Origin: Aplectana chamaeleonis
Taxonomy: Eukaryota; Nematoda; Chromadorea; Rhabditida; Cosmocercidae
DNA length: 64,000 nucleotides
NCBI GenBank assembly: GCA_029168955.1
Contig: JAPDOI010000425.1
Location: 374,501-438,500, forward strand
Direction: 5' to 3'
Position numbers and translations under genes: made by a program. Positions 22,906-34,400 of this stretch are shown piece after piece (position 1 is the first letter of the stretch; every line of letters starts with the position of its first letter). Below the pieces are notes generated by a model that searched no databases, was not told where the DNA came from, and saw nothing but the letters and a program-made list of their open reading frames with translations.

Positions 22906-24080
22906 TGTTGATTTCGATTAGCACCAGCAGCGGAGCCGTAGGCCTCGGTGAAATATAACTAGTGATAAGGATGTTTCGACGAAAAAGCCACCGCTCCGCG
23001 CTGTGATAACCGAAAGCATGAGTTCACTTGGAATGAAACAGAGTCTACCCATATCTCTAACTGGCTCTGTACATTCCGATCAAAATGGTACTGTTCTTCA
23101 ACACGTTTTTTCAGCACAGAAGCTGTCGGAAATGCATGTTGGATAACCCCAACCCCTAAAAAAACCTCACCTAGATACTAGCATACCGTGAGACACATTG
23201 CGTACAGTTTTTATGAAAAAAGTCGAAGAAAAAAATTGAGCAGCAAGGAAAGGAGGAAACGTCAGCAGCAGCCAGTCATAGCAGCAGAGTCAGAGGTGAT
23301 GATCATTTTTCTCCAGAGAAGAAAAGCACAAGGGGTTAATGATTATAAGCTCGTATCATACAAAAATCTGGACGACAATTTCTCGAAACAAAAATACAGA
23401 AGTCTGAGAGATACCTATAAACATTCTAGATTTATTTTCATTTTTTTCGCCCTGGAAACAATCAAGAACAGGCCTACACCACGGTTTTCAAAAGGTAGCT
23501 GAGTTATCATCAAAATTGTTGGGTGTAGTTAAAATTCTCGTGATAACTTGTGAACGGTTTCCCAGCCTCTGAAAAGGGCATTGCATTCGGAAACATGAAA
23601 TATTCAAAAACATTAAGATTTGCTTCTATTCTTAACTCATTTTAGTTCGATGTTTGTTCAGCGAATAGCAGCGTGATCATGTACAAACATGGTTCCCGGA
23701 GAAAAAATCATAAGTTTTGTAGGAACAGGTATAATTCTGGAACTGGAACATCGCCTACTTAGTTTAGAAGAAGGTAAGCATAGCACGGGAGGAAAAGGGA
23801 TAATTCTCAACGTCAAGTATCACTCTGGCTAATTCTAGAGTAATCTACGGACTTTTCCAAAAAAAAACAGAAAGTATGAACTTCTTTGCAAATTCAAAAA
23901 TTTGTTCTTGTGCAACTGCCGAAAACGTGTAAACAGAGATAGCCGTGCATGGTTTGTAATAAACTTATCAGACTAGGATGAACTGCAGACCTAAAGGGAA
24001 TGATTTCGATGGAATAGATTGCTGTTGACTGTCTTGGTCATCTCACACCTTTGCTAATACCAAGAATGGCACCTGCAACA
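22906..24080. other. No gene recognised
   Basis: The longest frame, 23188-23502 on the plus strand, is lysine/arginine/glutamine-rich and lacks any known motif, so I do not call it a gene. Confidence 0.35.
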
Positions 24081-24150
24081 TGAGCGCGCGGTTCAGTTGC
24101 TGTGCGCGCTGTCGATACGATCATCGTGCGTGGTTCGACTCCGCCATGTG
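24081..24150 (+). repeat. tRNA-derived SINE-like head
   Basis: GGTTCGACTCC at 24132-24142 is a perfect internal B box for RNA polymerase III. About 45 bp upstream, CGGTTCAGTTGCTGTGCG resembles an A box. It lies shortly before the RTE relic. Such heads are typical of SINEs mobilised by non-LTR elements. Confidence 0.5.
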
Positions 24151-24388
24151 AACGGTTTTTGCAACTAGAATTATCTTGTAGGAAGGGTCGCTCCGGGTTG
24201 GCGACAATAGGTGGCATCTGGGCACGATGTACCTCAGGTCGGCTGCCATCTTTATGTGGTGGCGGCGGGGGGTTTGCTACGGGCCCAGCTGCTCCGAGAG
24301 GGAGGTTACAGATAGTTTCCATTGGTTTTTTTCTGGAGTATCGAAAGTCTCGTAGGAAAAATCGAATATAGATTATTGTTACAGTTAA

Positions 24389-26003
24389 GACAGTTCGAAG
24401 GATGCGTTTTATGAGGAACTCAATACGTTGCTGGCCAGGATACCTTGTAAACATGCTGTTGTCGTGGGGATTGACGCAAATGCGAAGATGGGACTTGATC
24501 AGGAATCCGAAGTACTCGGTAAATGGTTCTACCCAGTGGAGCAAACATCGGACAATGGCTACCGCCTTGTCGACTTTTGTGAACGCAGTGGTCTGATTAT
24601 TGCATCGACATTCAAGATTAAACATCGCCGCCACCAGCTTACGTGGCAGGGACCAACCCAGCTAACTCCAGAAGAGCAGCGGAAGCGGAAGATGACAACT
24701 TTGAAACTACAGCTTGACTATGTCCTGACGAGGAATATTCCAGTATCGGACATTCGAAGATCTAGAGCTGTGTGGGATGTCGCATTCGATTCGGATCACC
24801 GTCCAGTTCTGTTGAACTTCACTGCGAAGATTTATAAGAGGAAGCGAGGGGCTAAGCCTCTCCAGAGGATTGATACGACAAGTCTCAGGGATGAAGAATG
24901 CAGAAGGAAATTCTGACAACGCATTTCTATTCACATCGGAGTACGGACTAAGAAGAAACTTTGCGACGCGGATTCTTTTGTCAAGTGCACCCAGGACGCT
25001 TCGAAAGAGGCCTTCCCGGTTGTACAGCCCAAGAAGCAGCTCGTCTACATCCCAGAGGAAACAACACTACCTACAACAGAGTACGTGCTCCCCGAACTGC
25101 AGGAAACTTCGTGGAGGAGAAGCGTCTGAGGAGGAAGTTGCGTCGGCAGCTTCAAAGTGACCGCGAACGAGAATGGACGTGTAGAGCTAAGGAGTTTGAG
25201 AAGGCTTGGGAGGAGAAGAATCCGAGGAAAGCCTACACGTTGTTACGACAGTATAGCGGGAAGATGAAGAGATGTTCTCCTGTCTTGAACACTACCAATG
25301 GAGTTGCAGTTGGTGATGCGACGCTGCCAATATGGAAGGATTACTTCAGTTCACTACTGAATCGTCCAGCGCCATCAGCACCAGAGCTCCCGCATGTTCA
25401 GAGAGCACATTACGATGTCAGTGAGGAAACGCCGACTGAGTCTGAAGTTTTGGATTGTGTCCGGAAAATGAAGAATGGAAAGGCTGGTGGAGATGACAGC
25501 ATCACTGCTGAAATGCTGAAAGCTCTTCCTCCGTCTGGGATTCGTGAAATGACCAACACCATCCGTGCCATATGGATGAGCGAAAAAATACCCAATTCGT
25601 GGAGATATGCGGTTCTCGTACCTCTTCACAAGAAGCTATCCGTCACGGAGCCCAAGAACAATAGGGGGATCTCTCTACTGCGTGTCATGTGCAAGGTTTT
25701 GGAACGCATCATTCTCGAGCGACTTATCAAACATCGTGAAGGAACGACCAGAGGTGAGCAAGCCGGTTTTCGACCTGGAAGATCGACCATCGACCAAGTG
25801 TTCGTCGTGAGAAGAGTAATTGAATCGTGGCAGTGGTATTCGAAGCCATTACACCTTGCTTTTTTGGTCTTCAAAGCCGCATTCGACTCTCCTCATCGTG
25901 ATCGATTGTTCAATGCTCTGCGAGCAGATGGAGTCCCGGAAAAGTATGTTCGGTTAATCGGGGACATGAACAGAGGAACAACTGCAGCAGTTCGTACACC
26001 TGA
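24389..26003 (+). pseudogene. RTE-type non-LTR retrotransposon relic (endonuclease + partial RT)
   Basis: The first part (24389-24915) encodes an APE-type endonuclease: AVVVGIDANAKMG, LQLDYVLTRN and SDHRPVLLNF are in order. Frameshifts at about 24915 and 25070 separate it from the reverse transcriptase. That part has EKRLRRKLRRQLQ, GKAGGDDSITAEMLKALPPS, NNRGISLLRVMCKVLERI and EQAGFRPGRSTIDQVF. Motif A reads AFLVFKAAFDS, where the usual first aspartate (LDF) is valine. Homology stops after TTAAVRTP near 26003, so motif C (the YADD aspartates) and the 3' half are absent. This is a dead copy of a family common in hookworm genomes. Confidence 0.88.
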
Positions 26004-26075
26004 AATTCTCTCCCAACTAAGCGGGGAAACTCGAACACGATTCCGAGGTAGGACGGTGCCCTGAGGGTATTCAAT

Positions 26076-26905
26076 TGAAAGAAGTGTTTGCGATTATCTT
26101 CAATTTCGGAATTATCTGTTAAAACGATTACTTGGTCCACGAGTGGAGCTGAAATGATGGAAGGCGCTGTCTGAGTGGCGTCGCAGCAAAACTCGCTGCC
26201 GCTGGGTGTGTACGAACGACGAAGAGCCGCGTCAGCAGCGAGGGTGGGGCTTTTAGAGTTGGAGAGCTGAGCGAACGCCGGCGATGGATATGTTGCGCGA
26301 AGGAAATGACTCCGAGCGTTTTGTCGCTCGCGTCGGGTGTCGCCAATCCTGCGACATTCCAAGATCACGCCCACTTCTCCTCGCCTTGTGGAACGGCGGC
26401 GCAAGTTTCGCAGCGATGCCACTCTAAAAGCCCCTGAAGCATTTGGGGAAAACGCACTAGAAGCATAGGAAATGCTGTAGCCTTGCTCCGCCCCAGTACT
26501 CTCAGTGGAGCAGTCTGTTACAGCAATAAAACCTTGTGTGTACCAGTCTTTTATAATACTCAACTCTCGAATGCTCCTTTCTCTCGTTTTTATCCCTACT
26601 CATACTGCTTCGGATAAAACATATAGCCTAGCTCCTCCATTTTGAGCCGGTCGAAGTAAGGCTTGTCGGGCTTATCATGTCGAAATCTCCTTAATCAAAG
26701 CTAGGCCTCATATTGATCCATTTTCAATCGATCCCACTATTCATCGGTCGCAACCACCGAGTAATTGTTCGTACTAGCGGAGTAGGGGAGGCCAGAAAAT
26801 TATCTCATAGAAAAGCTTCTCAGTGCGTTTTTCTTTTCGTAATTTCAGTAACTCATGGTGGCCAACGCATAATTCTGGTCAAAAACGCGATCTCAACCAA
26901 ACCAT
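26076..26905. repeat. Diverged long copy of MITE family A
   Basis: GATTATCTTCAATTTCGGAA and GAGCTGAAATGATGGAAGG match the left part of family A (GATAATCTTCGATTTTGAG, GAACTGAAATGACGAAGG). ATTCATCGGTCGCAACCACC and GGTGGCCAACGCATAATT match its right part. The ends are eroded and the middle is ~350 bp longer than in the 484-bp copies. It begins just after the point where the RTE relic ends. Confidence 0.55.
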
Positions 26906-27032
26906 TTTTTGAAAGGTTTCATGGAATCGTTCACCGCTATTTTTCTCTTTTTCGTCATCGTTTGCAGTCGTGGGCCGCTCACAAATAGACCGTTTACAGA
27001 CCTGAAGGCAATCACTCTTCCGCAGCTGCGAA

Positions 27033-27178
27033 CAGTCGACATGGATCCTAGTGATGCTTAGCATTCCCAATTGAAGGTTGGCGCAGACTCGGTGCCATAT
27101 GCTATAGCATAGGTGCACCGCTTTTGCGCCAACCTTCAATGGGGAACGCAGAAGTATTACTAGGATCCGTGCCGACTG
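27033..27178. mobile_element. 146-bp hairpin element (TACAGT ends), copy 1
   Basis: Near-perfect palindrome with ends CAGTCGACATGGATCC / GGATCCGTGCCGACTG and centre TATGCTATAGCATA. The arms carry GAAGGTTGGCGCAGACTCGG and its inverse. It has the same layout and length as 39481-39626. The CAGT ends beside TA suggest a Tc1/mariner-driven hairpin MITE. Confidence 0.75.
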
Positions 27179-27507
27179 TAGGTCACGCCCTCAGTTAACC
27201 AATCATCGTCGACCGGCTGAGCCCAATTGATAGTTTAAACAAGTTAACTTTTTCACTTCAATCCCTTCACCGTTTACCATCAATGGAGCATAACGATCCC
27301 GGACTTGAAGGCATTGACCGCGGCGGAATGAACTTTTTCTGCTCACTATCACATCTTGGCTAGGCTAGAACTTGGAAAATCTGAGGCTCCGAACTTGCGT
27401 TCAAACGACGTTAGCATCCTTGAGAATGCTCTGCGACCCATAAAGCAGCGGACTCTTGTAACATAACGGGGCGGAGCACTCCGCGTCATTGCACTATCTC
27501 GTGGCAT

Positions 27508-27730
27508 AGGCGTTGTTTATACTTCCGCAGCCGAGAGCTGCGGTGAAGTGTAATTCTATAACAATGATCACGTGGCCCGGCACAATCGATAGTATAGATT
27601 GCAGTATGGCGCCCCGCTAGGTGGTGGGAGTATTAAAGACCCTAACTTCGATTGTGCCGCGCCGCGAATGTAACAAAAATTATAGGACTGCACTGTGCCG
27701 CGCCGCTCGGCGCGAGTATAAACGACGCCT
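27508..27730. mobile_element. Foldback element (GGCGTCGTTTATACTTC family), copy 1
   Basis: AGGCGTTGTTTATACTTCC at the left pairs with GAGTATAAACGACGCCT at the right. Inner arms around CACAATCGATAGTATAGATT also fold. The same end sequence is seen at 30566-30702. Confidence 0.6.
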
Positions 27731-28059
27731 CAAAGGCCTTCACATACAGGACTTGACGCGTCTCAATAAAAGAAAATGAAGGGCATTCACGGAGCTAAAT
27801 AATCGCGTCACTCTTCAGCGCCAAATGTTCGGAACGTTGTTTTCTGCCCATTTTTGGCCATATTTTTCTGTTTTCTGTAAAATTAGGCAAATTTCGGGAG
27901 AAAACAGAAACATTGTGAACTGTTATTTGTAGCAGGATTGTTCTAGAGACAAAAGGGCGGACTCATCATGGCTAAGCCAATAGGTTGAGGGTTAATGTAA
28001 CCTGGGTCCTCTGCAGTTCCCCCCACACCAAACACCTTTAACTCGCTATATCGGTTATC

Positions 28060-28135
28060 CATCCGAGTGCTTGTGGCGTGGTGGCAGGAGGCACTGCTGC
28101 TCGCAGTACATAGTCGGATTCGATCCTCACCCAAG
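28060..28135 (+). repeat. tRNA-derived SINE-like head
   Basis: TGGCGTGGTGG (A-box-like, near 28073) and GGATTCGATCC (B box, 28116-28126) are spaced about 40 bp apart, as in tRNA-derived SINEs. No full cloverleaf can be drawn. Confidence 0.45.
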
Positions 28136-28466
28136 GTCAGCCAAACCTACTATCCCTCCGAAGTCCTTGAATCGGCACCAAATTCATGTGGGGAGATGAA
28201 AGCACTGATTGCAAAATCGGCTGGCCCGCAAGCCATTAAATAGTCTCAGGGAGCATAAAAACCTCTACGAATGAGACGACTAATGCGTTGCGCAACCCAA
28301 TAGAAATTCAAGAAACCGAGCCCTTATTTCAACCTTATAGTGATTACCATTACCCAGAGGTTTGCCGTTGATGAATCCCTCAAATAGTATATGCGATGCA
28401 GTAGAAAGACGCGAAAACTTAAATTTAGTTGTATACTAACAATAATGAGCCATTTAACCTACTTAA

Positions 28467-28950
28467 AGGCAGAGTTCACGATAATCTTCAATTTTGAGAT
28501 TATTCGCTATATTGATTAAGTGGCCCCTGGGTAGAACTAAAACGACGAAGGATTTGAGAAAAACGCACCAGAAGTACGCGAAATACTTAAGTATCACCCC
28601 GCCTCTTAAGTATCACAGGAAGTGTTTGTTGTGACAATGAAATCTTTTGCGGACCCGGCCTTTGCAATTCTCTTCTCTATAGTGCTCCGTTCTCTCCTTA
28701 GGGCCCTAACTAATCCTGTTTTCCATGAAAAATTCTTCTATTTTAGATTGACCCAATTTTTCACCGGTGACAACCACCATGAACATGTTCATCCAACCGG
28801 ACAACTAGTCCATGTTATAGAATAATGTCACTAAAGTACGACGTTTTAATGCGTTTCTCGCCGTTTCTTCGTAATTTTGGTAACACTTGGAGGCCAACGT
28901 ATTGTTTTATGTGAAAAACTCGGGGACGAAAATCATCGTGAACACTGCCT
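28467..28950. mobile_element. TTAA-type MITE, family A copy 2
   Basis: The ends are AGGCAGAGTTCACGATAATC and ATCATCGTGAACACTGCCT, with TTAA on both sides (28463-28466, 28951-28954). Its 484 bp align end to end with 10971-11454. The right TTAA is shared with the next element. Confidence 0.9.
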
Positions 28951-28954
28951 TTAA

Positions 28955-29392
28955 AGGCATCGTACGCGCAGAAAACCGTATATTATTTTGCCATGTTTTT
29001 GTGAGCTTGGCCTATCTAATGAACGAAAATGTCGAAGGGGCCCATGAAAAACCTTCATTCGTAAAGAAAAGTCAATCGCAACACACTGTAAATACGAATT
29101 TGAATTTCGCGCCAAAATCCTTTTTGAAGTTTTTCTGCTTTTGGTGGCCTCGTCACTGTCATTTTCGGAGTTTTTCTGGATTTAGAGTTCGTGCCGTGAC
29201 TATTTTTCATGTTATCTTACGGTCGCACCAACATTCTAGGAAAAAAGTGCTAGATGAATGGTGAGAATTGGTGGCGGATCTTCATCTTTGAAGCCTTCCA
29301 ACCTCATTGCCCAACGTTTTTGACGCGCCAAAGTTTACCAGTGTGGTCTACCGGGCTCAATCATGAATTGATTTCCAGCGCGAACGATACCT
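28955..29392. mobile_element. TTAA-type MITE, family E copy 2
   Basis: It starts AGGCATCGTACGCGCAG immediately after the shared TTAA (28951-28954) and ends CAGCGCGAACGATACCT before TTAA (29393-29396). It is 438 bp. The terminal repeats resemble 8164-8751, while the body differs. Confidence 0.75.
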
Positions 29393-29396
29393 TTAA

Positions 29397-29850
29397 CGCC
29401 CGCTATTCGTAGCGCACTGGTGCGGCGTCCGAGTATAAACACTTTCTACACGTGAGCAGAGACTATTGGTACTCCAGCGCCACCTTTGTAGTAAAGCGGG
29501 GAAAGTAGGCCCCCAACTGTGTCATACACGCAATTTCTGTATACGCACTTGAACTCGTTGCAACGCTGAATGGTACAGAATTAAATATGATGGAGCGCAA
29601 AGAATTTGGTGGTGAGGCTTTGAGACAGTTGATAAACCTCCCACAGAGGTATGATCGGCCCCACAAAGGTGGAGCGAGGCCGTCAGGCCGAAAGGCACAC
29701 CCGCGTGGTTCGCTCGTGACTTTCGGGCGCCTGAAAGTGATGCACTGTCTAGACAAGCAGTCATCCCAAAGTCAGTGTCAAAATATGTAAACTAGGTAAG
29801 AGCAAGTTCGCTCCGACTGTATCTATGTACTTCCCCCTGCACATATAATT
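29397..29850. other. No gene recognised; possible decayed foldback
   Basis: Contains GCGGCGTCCGAGTATAAACA, similar to the ends of the GGCGTCGTTTATACTTC elements. Inverted phrases around AAAGGTGG are also present. No gene is supported. Confidence 0.35.
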
Positions 29851-30060
29851 AGGTCCGTGGCTTGCTTCCTCAAGAAAAAATATATAAGTGTAACCAGCAG
29901 CTGGGGCGGCGCTCGCGTGCGTGCGAGACCGATTCAGGCCGAGAGAAAACCGCAGCTGATCAGCTTACCATATTGTCAGCCGGCGCTGAGATCTAAAACG
30001 CCCGCGCCAGCGGCGGAAGATATTTAATTTTTTTTTCTTGACGAAGCAAGCCACGGACCT
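29851..30060. mobile_element. Foldback element, 210 bp
   Basis: AGGTCCGTGGCTTGCTTCCT at the left and AAGCAAGCCACGGACCT at the right are inverted, with A-runs and T-runs just inside (CTCAAGAAAAAA / TTTTTTCTTGA). The core contains CGGCGCTCGCGTGCGTGCG and is non-coding. Confidence 0.65.
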
Positions 30061-30565
30061 AACTGTACATATTGAGGTTCTGATAGAGTACTCGAGCTGC
30101 GATGTTTGAGGTAAGGAAGCTTGGTCAAAATGTCGTCTCCGCGCATATAACCTGCACATCTTGACCGTCTTTATTTAGAACTCTGGTCAATTGCTGGGTC
30201 TGGAAAATTGTGCTTAAAAAACCATTTATTACCTAAAAATATATGAAAAATTTATTACTTTGGAAACACTAATACGCTGTACGCTAAACACTTTTTATTG
30301 ATTTTTGAAAATTTTCTGGTCTGTGCCCCTTTTCGGAAATTTTTGGCACATCCCTGGTGGCGGCAGGCTCGCCCTCATCGGCTATGCCTCATCACTTCAT
30401 AAAGGTGTAAAGAATACCCCATTACCCCAAAGAACTGTGAAGCCGAATCTCTACTTCATAGCTTTAATTTAGTATCCTATTGCATTTGCTTTTGAATACA
30501 TCTAACAAAACCAGGTTCATATTTCCATCAAAACGCATCGCAACGGTGTGATAGTAGCTGGTGTC

Positions 30566-30702
30566 AAGCGTCGTTTATACTTCATACGCGGGAAAAGGCG
30601 TTGAGATGCATTTACTGCATCGATCACACTGCACGGCACAACCGACTCAGCAATATTCCACTTCGCCGCGCAAGTCGATAGCTGAAGTATAAATGACGCC
30701 CC
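30566..30702. mobile_element. Foldback element (GGCGTCGTTTATACTTC family), copy 2
   Basis: AGCGTCGTTTATACTTC at the left is inverted as GAAGTATAAATGACGCC at the right. It is shorter than the copy at 27508-27730 but has the same ends. Confidence 0.6.
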
Positions 30703-31345
30703 AAAGGAGATCGAGCCGTACATCAATACTGCGAATAAGCGGATAAGCGGAACTTAGCTTCCGGAAATCGCAATTTCGCTTGTCTGCCTTCCACATTCGA
30801 GAACCCAAAAAATTCTCCGGAGCAAGAGCCATCGAGAAAATTCAGAATTCTCCCGCATTTCACTTTGCTGCGTATTACTGGGAGTTTCGCACCCGATTTT
30901 CGACAACCGTTAAAAAAGTCTGTTTACAATCAATTGCTCAACTTTTCCATTCCGCTAATTCTTGTCTATCTATAGGCAGGGCCAAATTGTCGCAGAGCGA
31001 TGAAAGTATGAACCCTAACTGGAGGCACTGATATTTAAGCCAAGACTATGAAACCAAACCAATCCAGCACTACTAAACCTTCCGCAAACAGCAAAACAAA
31101 TTACACATGAATCTCAAAAAAAATAGCATTTATTAGATTCTAACACATCACATCACGCTTTTCATAGATATCAAAGGGAAAGATCGCATAACATCCACGT
31201 TCAAAGGGGGAAAAATGATTGCCTTTACATACACATAACGAGCAAAGCTGCCGAGCTGTGACGCACGGATTGTGAAGCAACAGCAAACAACATTGTACAT
31301 ATTCATAATTGATAACAAATATTCTGTGTTAACCGCAATAAATTT
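30703..31345 (-). other. spc-1 3' UTR and downstream flank
   Basis: The stop of spc-1 is at 31346-31348. The following ~220 bp on the minus strand are AT-rich and non-coding down to the poly(A) signal candidate. Beyond that to 30703 I see no gene. Confidence 0.5.
31129..31134 (-). promoter_or_regulatory. Candidate poly(A) signal of spc-1
   Basis: AATAAA on the minus strand, about 212 bp downstream of the spc-1 stop, followed by an A-rich stretch. It is the nearest good match after the stop, so the 3' UTR would be roughly 0.23 kb. RNA evidence is needed for the true end. Confidence 0.5.
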
Positions 31346-31474
31346 TTAGCTTTGGAACAGCGCATGAACAAACTGTTCATAGTCGAGACCTCCTTGGATG
31401 GACCGACCAGAAATCGCATCCGTATACGGCTTCATCCTCTTAATACAATACTCGGCCTGTTCCGTGGTGAGGTT
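31346..31474 (-). CDS. spc-1: spc-1 exon 47 (C-terminus and stop)
   Basis: The 42 final residues [20 protein letters not shown], then [22 protein letters not shown], are followed by TAA. They complete the last EF hand. A 3.1 kb intron with several insertions separates this exon from exon 46. The acceptor is TTTTGCAG. Confidence 0.96.
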   Translation of the reverse strand, partial: NLTTEQAEYCIKRMKPYTDAISGRSIQGGLDYEQFVHALFQS

Positions 31475-34400
31475 CTGCAAAAGGCGTAGATTGGAGATGA
31501 TTCCGAAAGGTTGATATTGTCTCCATAAACGGCTTTCGTGAAATTTTGGCATTTTCAGAATATGCGTCTATTGCCAACAAGGTTTTGTGTGACGTTATGA
31601 GTTTGTTCGGTCGACGTTTCGAGCGAGTCCTCGTCTTCAAGGTCTCAAACTGTGCGAAACGTCGACTTGAAGCATACCCGACAAACGCCGTGAGGAACGC
31701 TGTCATTCACAACATTAATAAAACAGCTGATAGAGTTTGCACAGATAGTGTAGAAAAAGAGGAGTCGCGACAAATAGCAAGCGCAATCACTAGACACAAC
31801 AAATACAGTCGGAGCGGATCGCATCGATACTTTGTGTTCCTTATTGTGTTTTGGCGCAGACTGGGTGCATGTATGTTATAACATATGTGCGTCGAGTTGG
31901 CACCGACGCACAACAACGCTAAGTATCAGTGAGATCCGCGCCGACTGTACGGTTTGTATCTTATCTCTAGGAGCAGAGTTGCAGCAATTTTCGCGCAATC
32001 TTGGGAGCGGAGCGGTTGTTTCTTCATTTCTACCATTGTGTTTCCTCAAAACCAACCGCTCAAATTTTATGACAAGGCCATCATAGTAGCGTCGCGGCTC
32101 CCCCCCCCCCATCCTGAGACTGACGATACATGACATCGCGACACAACAGAAACTACTCAGACAGTAACAGCGGGCGGACCGCGGTCAAATAGCGGGCCGA
32201 ACAACACCCATCTCGCGACCCGACCGCCATCGCAATAGGATGGACTCGGCTAAAGCCTAGTTTTGACTGCATCGCTGCTGTTTTTCATCGCAGCGATTTC
32301 ACACCGGCTGCTGCAGCGATGTAGCAGCGGCAGCGATTCTGTTCATAGTGCATAGCCTCACTGATGATCGAAGAAATTCAATCAATCAGTGAAATTAATG
32401 GCTGGTATTTACCAATAACACGTTTCATTGGGAATCGCTCTTCTAGCAGTGATGCAGTAAGACATAGGATTTCGTCGCCGCGACCCAGCGATGTAGGACG
32501 TTTGCCACGAAGCGATCACAATTGGAGCGGCTTTCCATTACGCGCGATGAAAAAGGAACAGTTTTCCCTCGCATGGCCGCAGCGACCACCTGCAGTCAAA
32601 ACTAGGCTTTAAGGGGTCTGCAGAGTCCAAGTTGCTGCGTTGCTCGCAGCGACGAGCAACGCTGGGTGATGCAATATCGATCACTTTCAGCAACGGGGGC
32701 GACCGACGCGGCGTAAAGGGCGACGAGGGGGCACCGCAGAGTGTATTGGCGCCGCGACGGCCCTGCATCACTGCCAGCGAGCGGCAACCGACGCCGCGAC
32801 GATAATGTTTCGAAACATTTTTGTCGCCGTGTCAAGGCTGACGCTCGGCGACCACTCGCCGGTCTCTGCAACTCTGCAGACCCCTTTAGAGACACTGCTC
32901 CAGTGCTGCCCACGATACGACCGACAAAGTCCGCATGAGCTCGCGATCCGACCGAGACTTAAATGGCCGACGTCGGTCTGAACGGCGCCTTAATATCCTC
33001 CCGCGATCAGCCCGGCGAGCCTTAGCTCACTGCCATCCGCTCACCCTGCTCTAGCGATCAGCCCGGAGGCCTTTCAGTCCGACCAGTGTTATTATCTGAG
33101 TATGGCAGACCTGTCGTCCTCGACGACCTATGCTCCGCTCACCTGGTGGGAGCGGCTAACGGTAAAGAGGGTTGTGCGGTCCTTGGGACTCGATCCAAGT
33201 TGTTCTATCAGCAGGCGCCGTTCATGAACCTCTCCGACCCCTGCTCGTAATAAACCTGCTGAGCCACCGCCTTTTCCTCACCTCGCATATCTTAGGTCAA
33301 ATCCCCAGTCTTCTCGCACCCACGAACAAGACCCCTCATTCTGACAGCAGATCTACTCAGATAGTAGCACGGGTCGGACCGACGGCGCAGAAAGGCCTCT
33401 CCAGGATTATCGTGAGAGCAATGCAGGCGAATGGCGGTAAGCAAAAGTCTCGCAGAGCGTATCGCGGGAGGATGCTAAGGCGCCGATCGAAACGACGATA
33501 ATCATTGAAGTTTCGGTCGGATTTCGAGTAACACTGGAGCAGTGTCTCCATGTCGCGCTCATCCTGGGACGATGGCGGACGGATCGCGGAATAGGTGTTG
33601 TTCGGTCCTCGATCCGACCAGAGTTACTGGCGGCGTCGCTTGTACAAAGCTGTCCTCGTGAACTTTCCAAAAGGGGAACCAAACGTCAGTTAGTCCAGAC
33701 ACTGCGATCGCTCGAATGTTATGGAGAACTGCATAGTTTGTCCTAATTACAAGCAGGAAGACTGTGCACAGGATTGGAGTCCTTGTTGGAATTAGCTGTT
33801 CGAAATGTGACGCCACATTCATCGGCGGAACTGGACGCATGTTTAGCGTGCGTACCAACGAGCATCTCGCGGGCAAGAAGCGAAGCAGTCTTCTCAAACC
33901 TCTAGGGATACCCAAAGTTGTGAACCCGGTGGCCAGGACTTCATTGTAAAACACGGGATCCTCTCACATGAACACGATATTACACCTCGAAGGCCCTGGA
34001 ATCGTTTTGAATACGAGCAAAAAACCCTAAGCTGAACAACAGGAATGAACGCATTGCCATAACCAACAGTTCTTGCCTTTCGTGAGCTTGAGGAAATCAT
34101 GCACTGCTATTACAAGCTAAATTCTGTCCGAATGAGACTGCCCGCCCACGCGGTCGGCGTGCGCGTCGAGCGGCGGTCGCGAGGGCACTTTTCGGACGAG
34201 CCTTCCCACATGTGCAAACGGCTCACTGGGATATTATTCTCTACTGGTCTAATATTCATATTAATTAATTTAGAAAGCCTTGAAGGACATTACATCAATG
34301 CCTCATGTATGTGCCTCATTTGCTCCTCGTTTGTCACCAGTGCGGGTGTGGAGCTCGCCGCTGGTGACGGTATAGGGTTGGTTCTTGTTCAAGAGAATCG

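Noticed and set aside
23188..23502. 104-codon plus-strand frame rich in K, R and Q
   Set aside because: No recognisable motif, no supporting splice context and biased composition. I cannot support it as a gene.
25910..26563. 217-codon minus-strand frame
   Set aside because: It runs antisense through the end of the RTE relic and a MITE and shows no domain.
33559..33954. 131-codon minus-strand frame
   Set aside because: It is the complement of the Penelope GIY-YIG relic, which reads sensibly on the plus strand.
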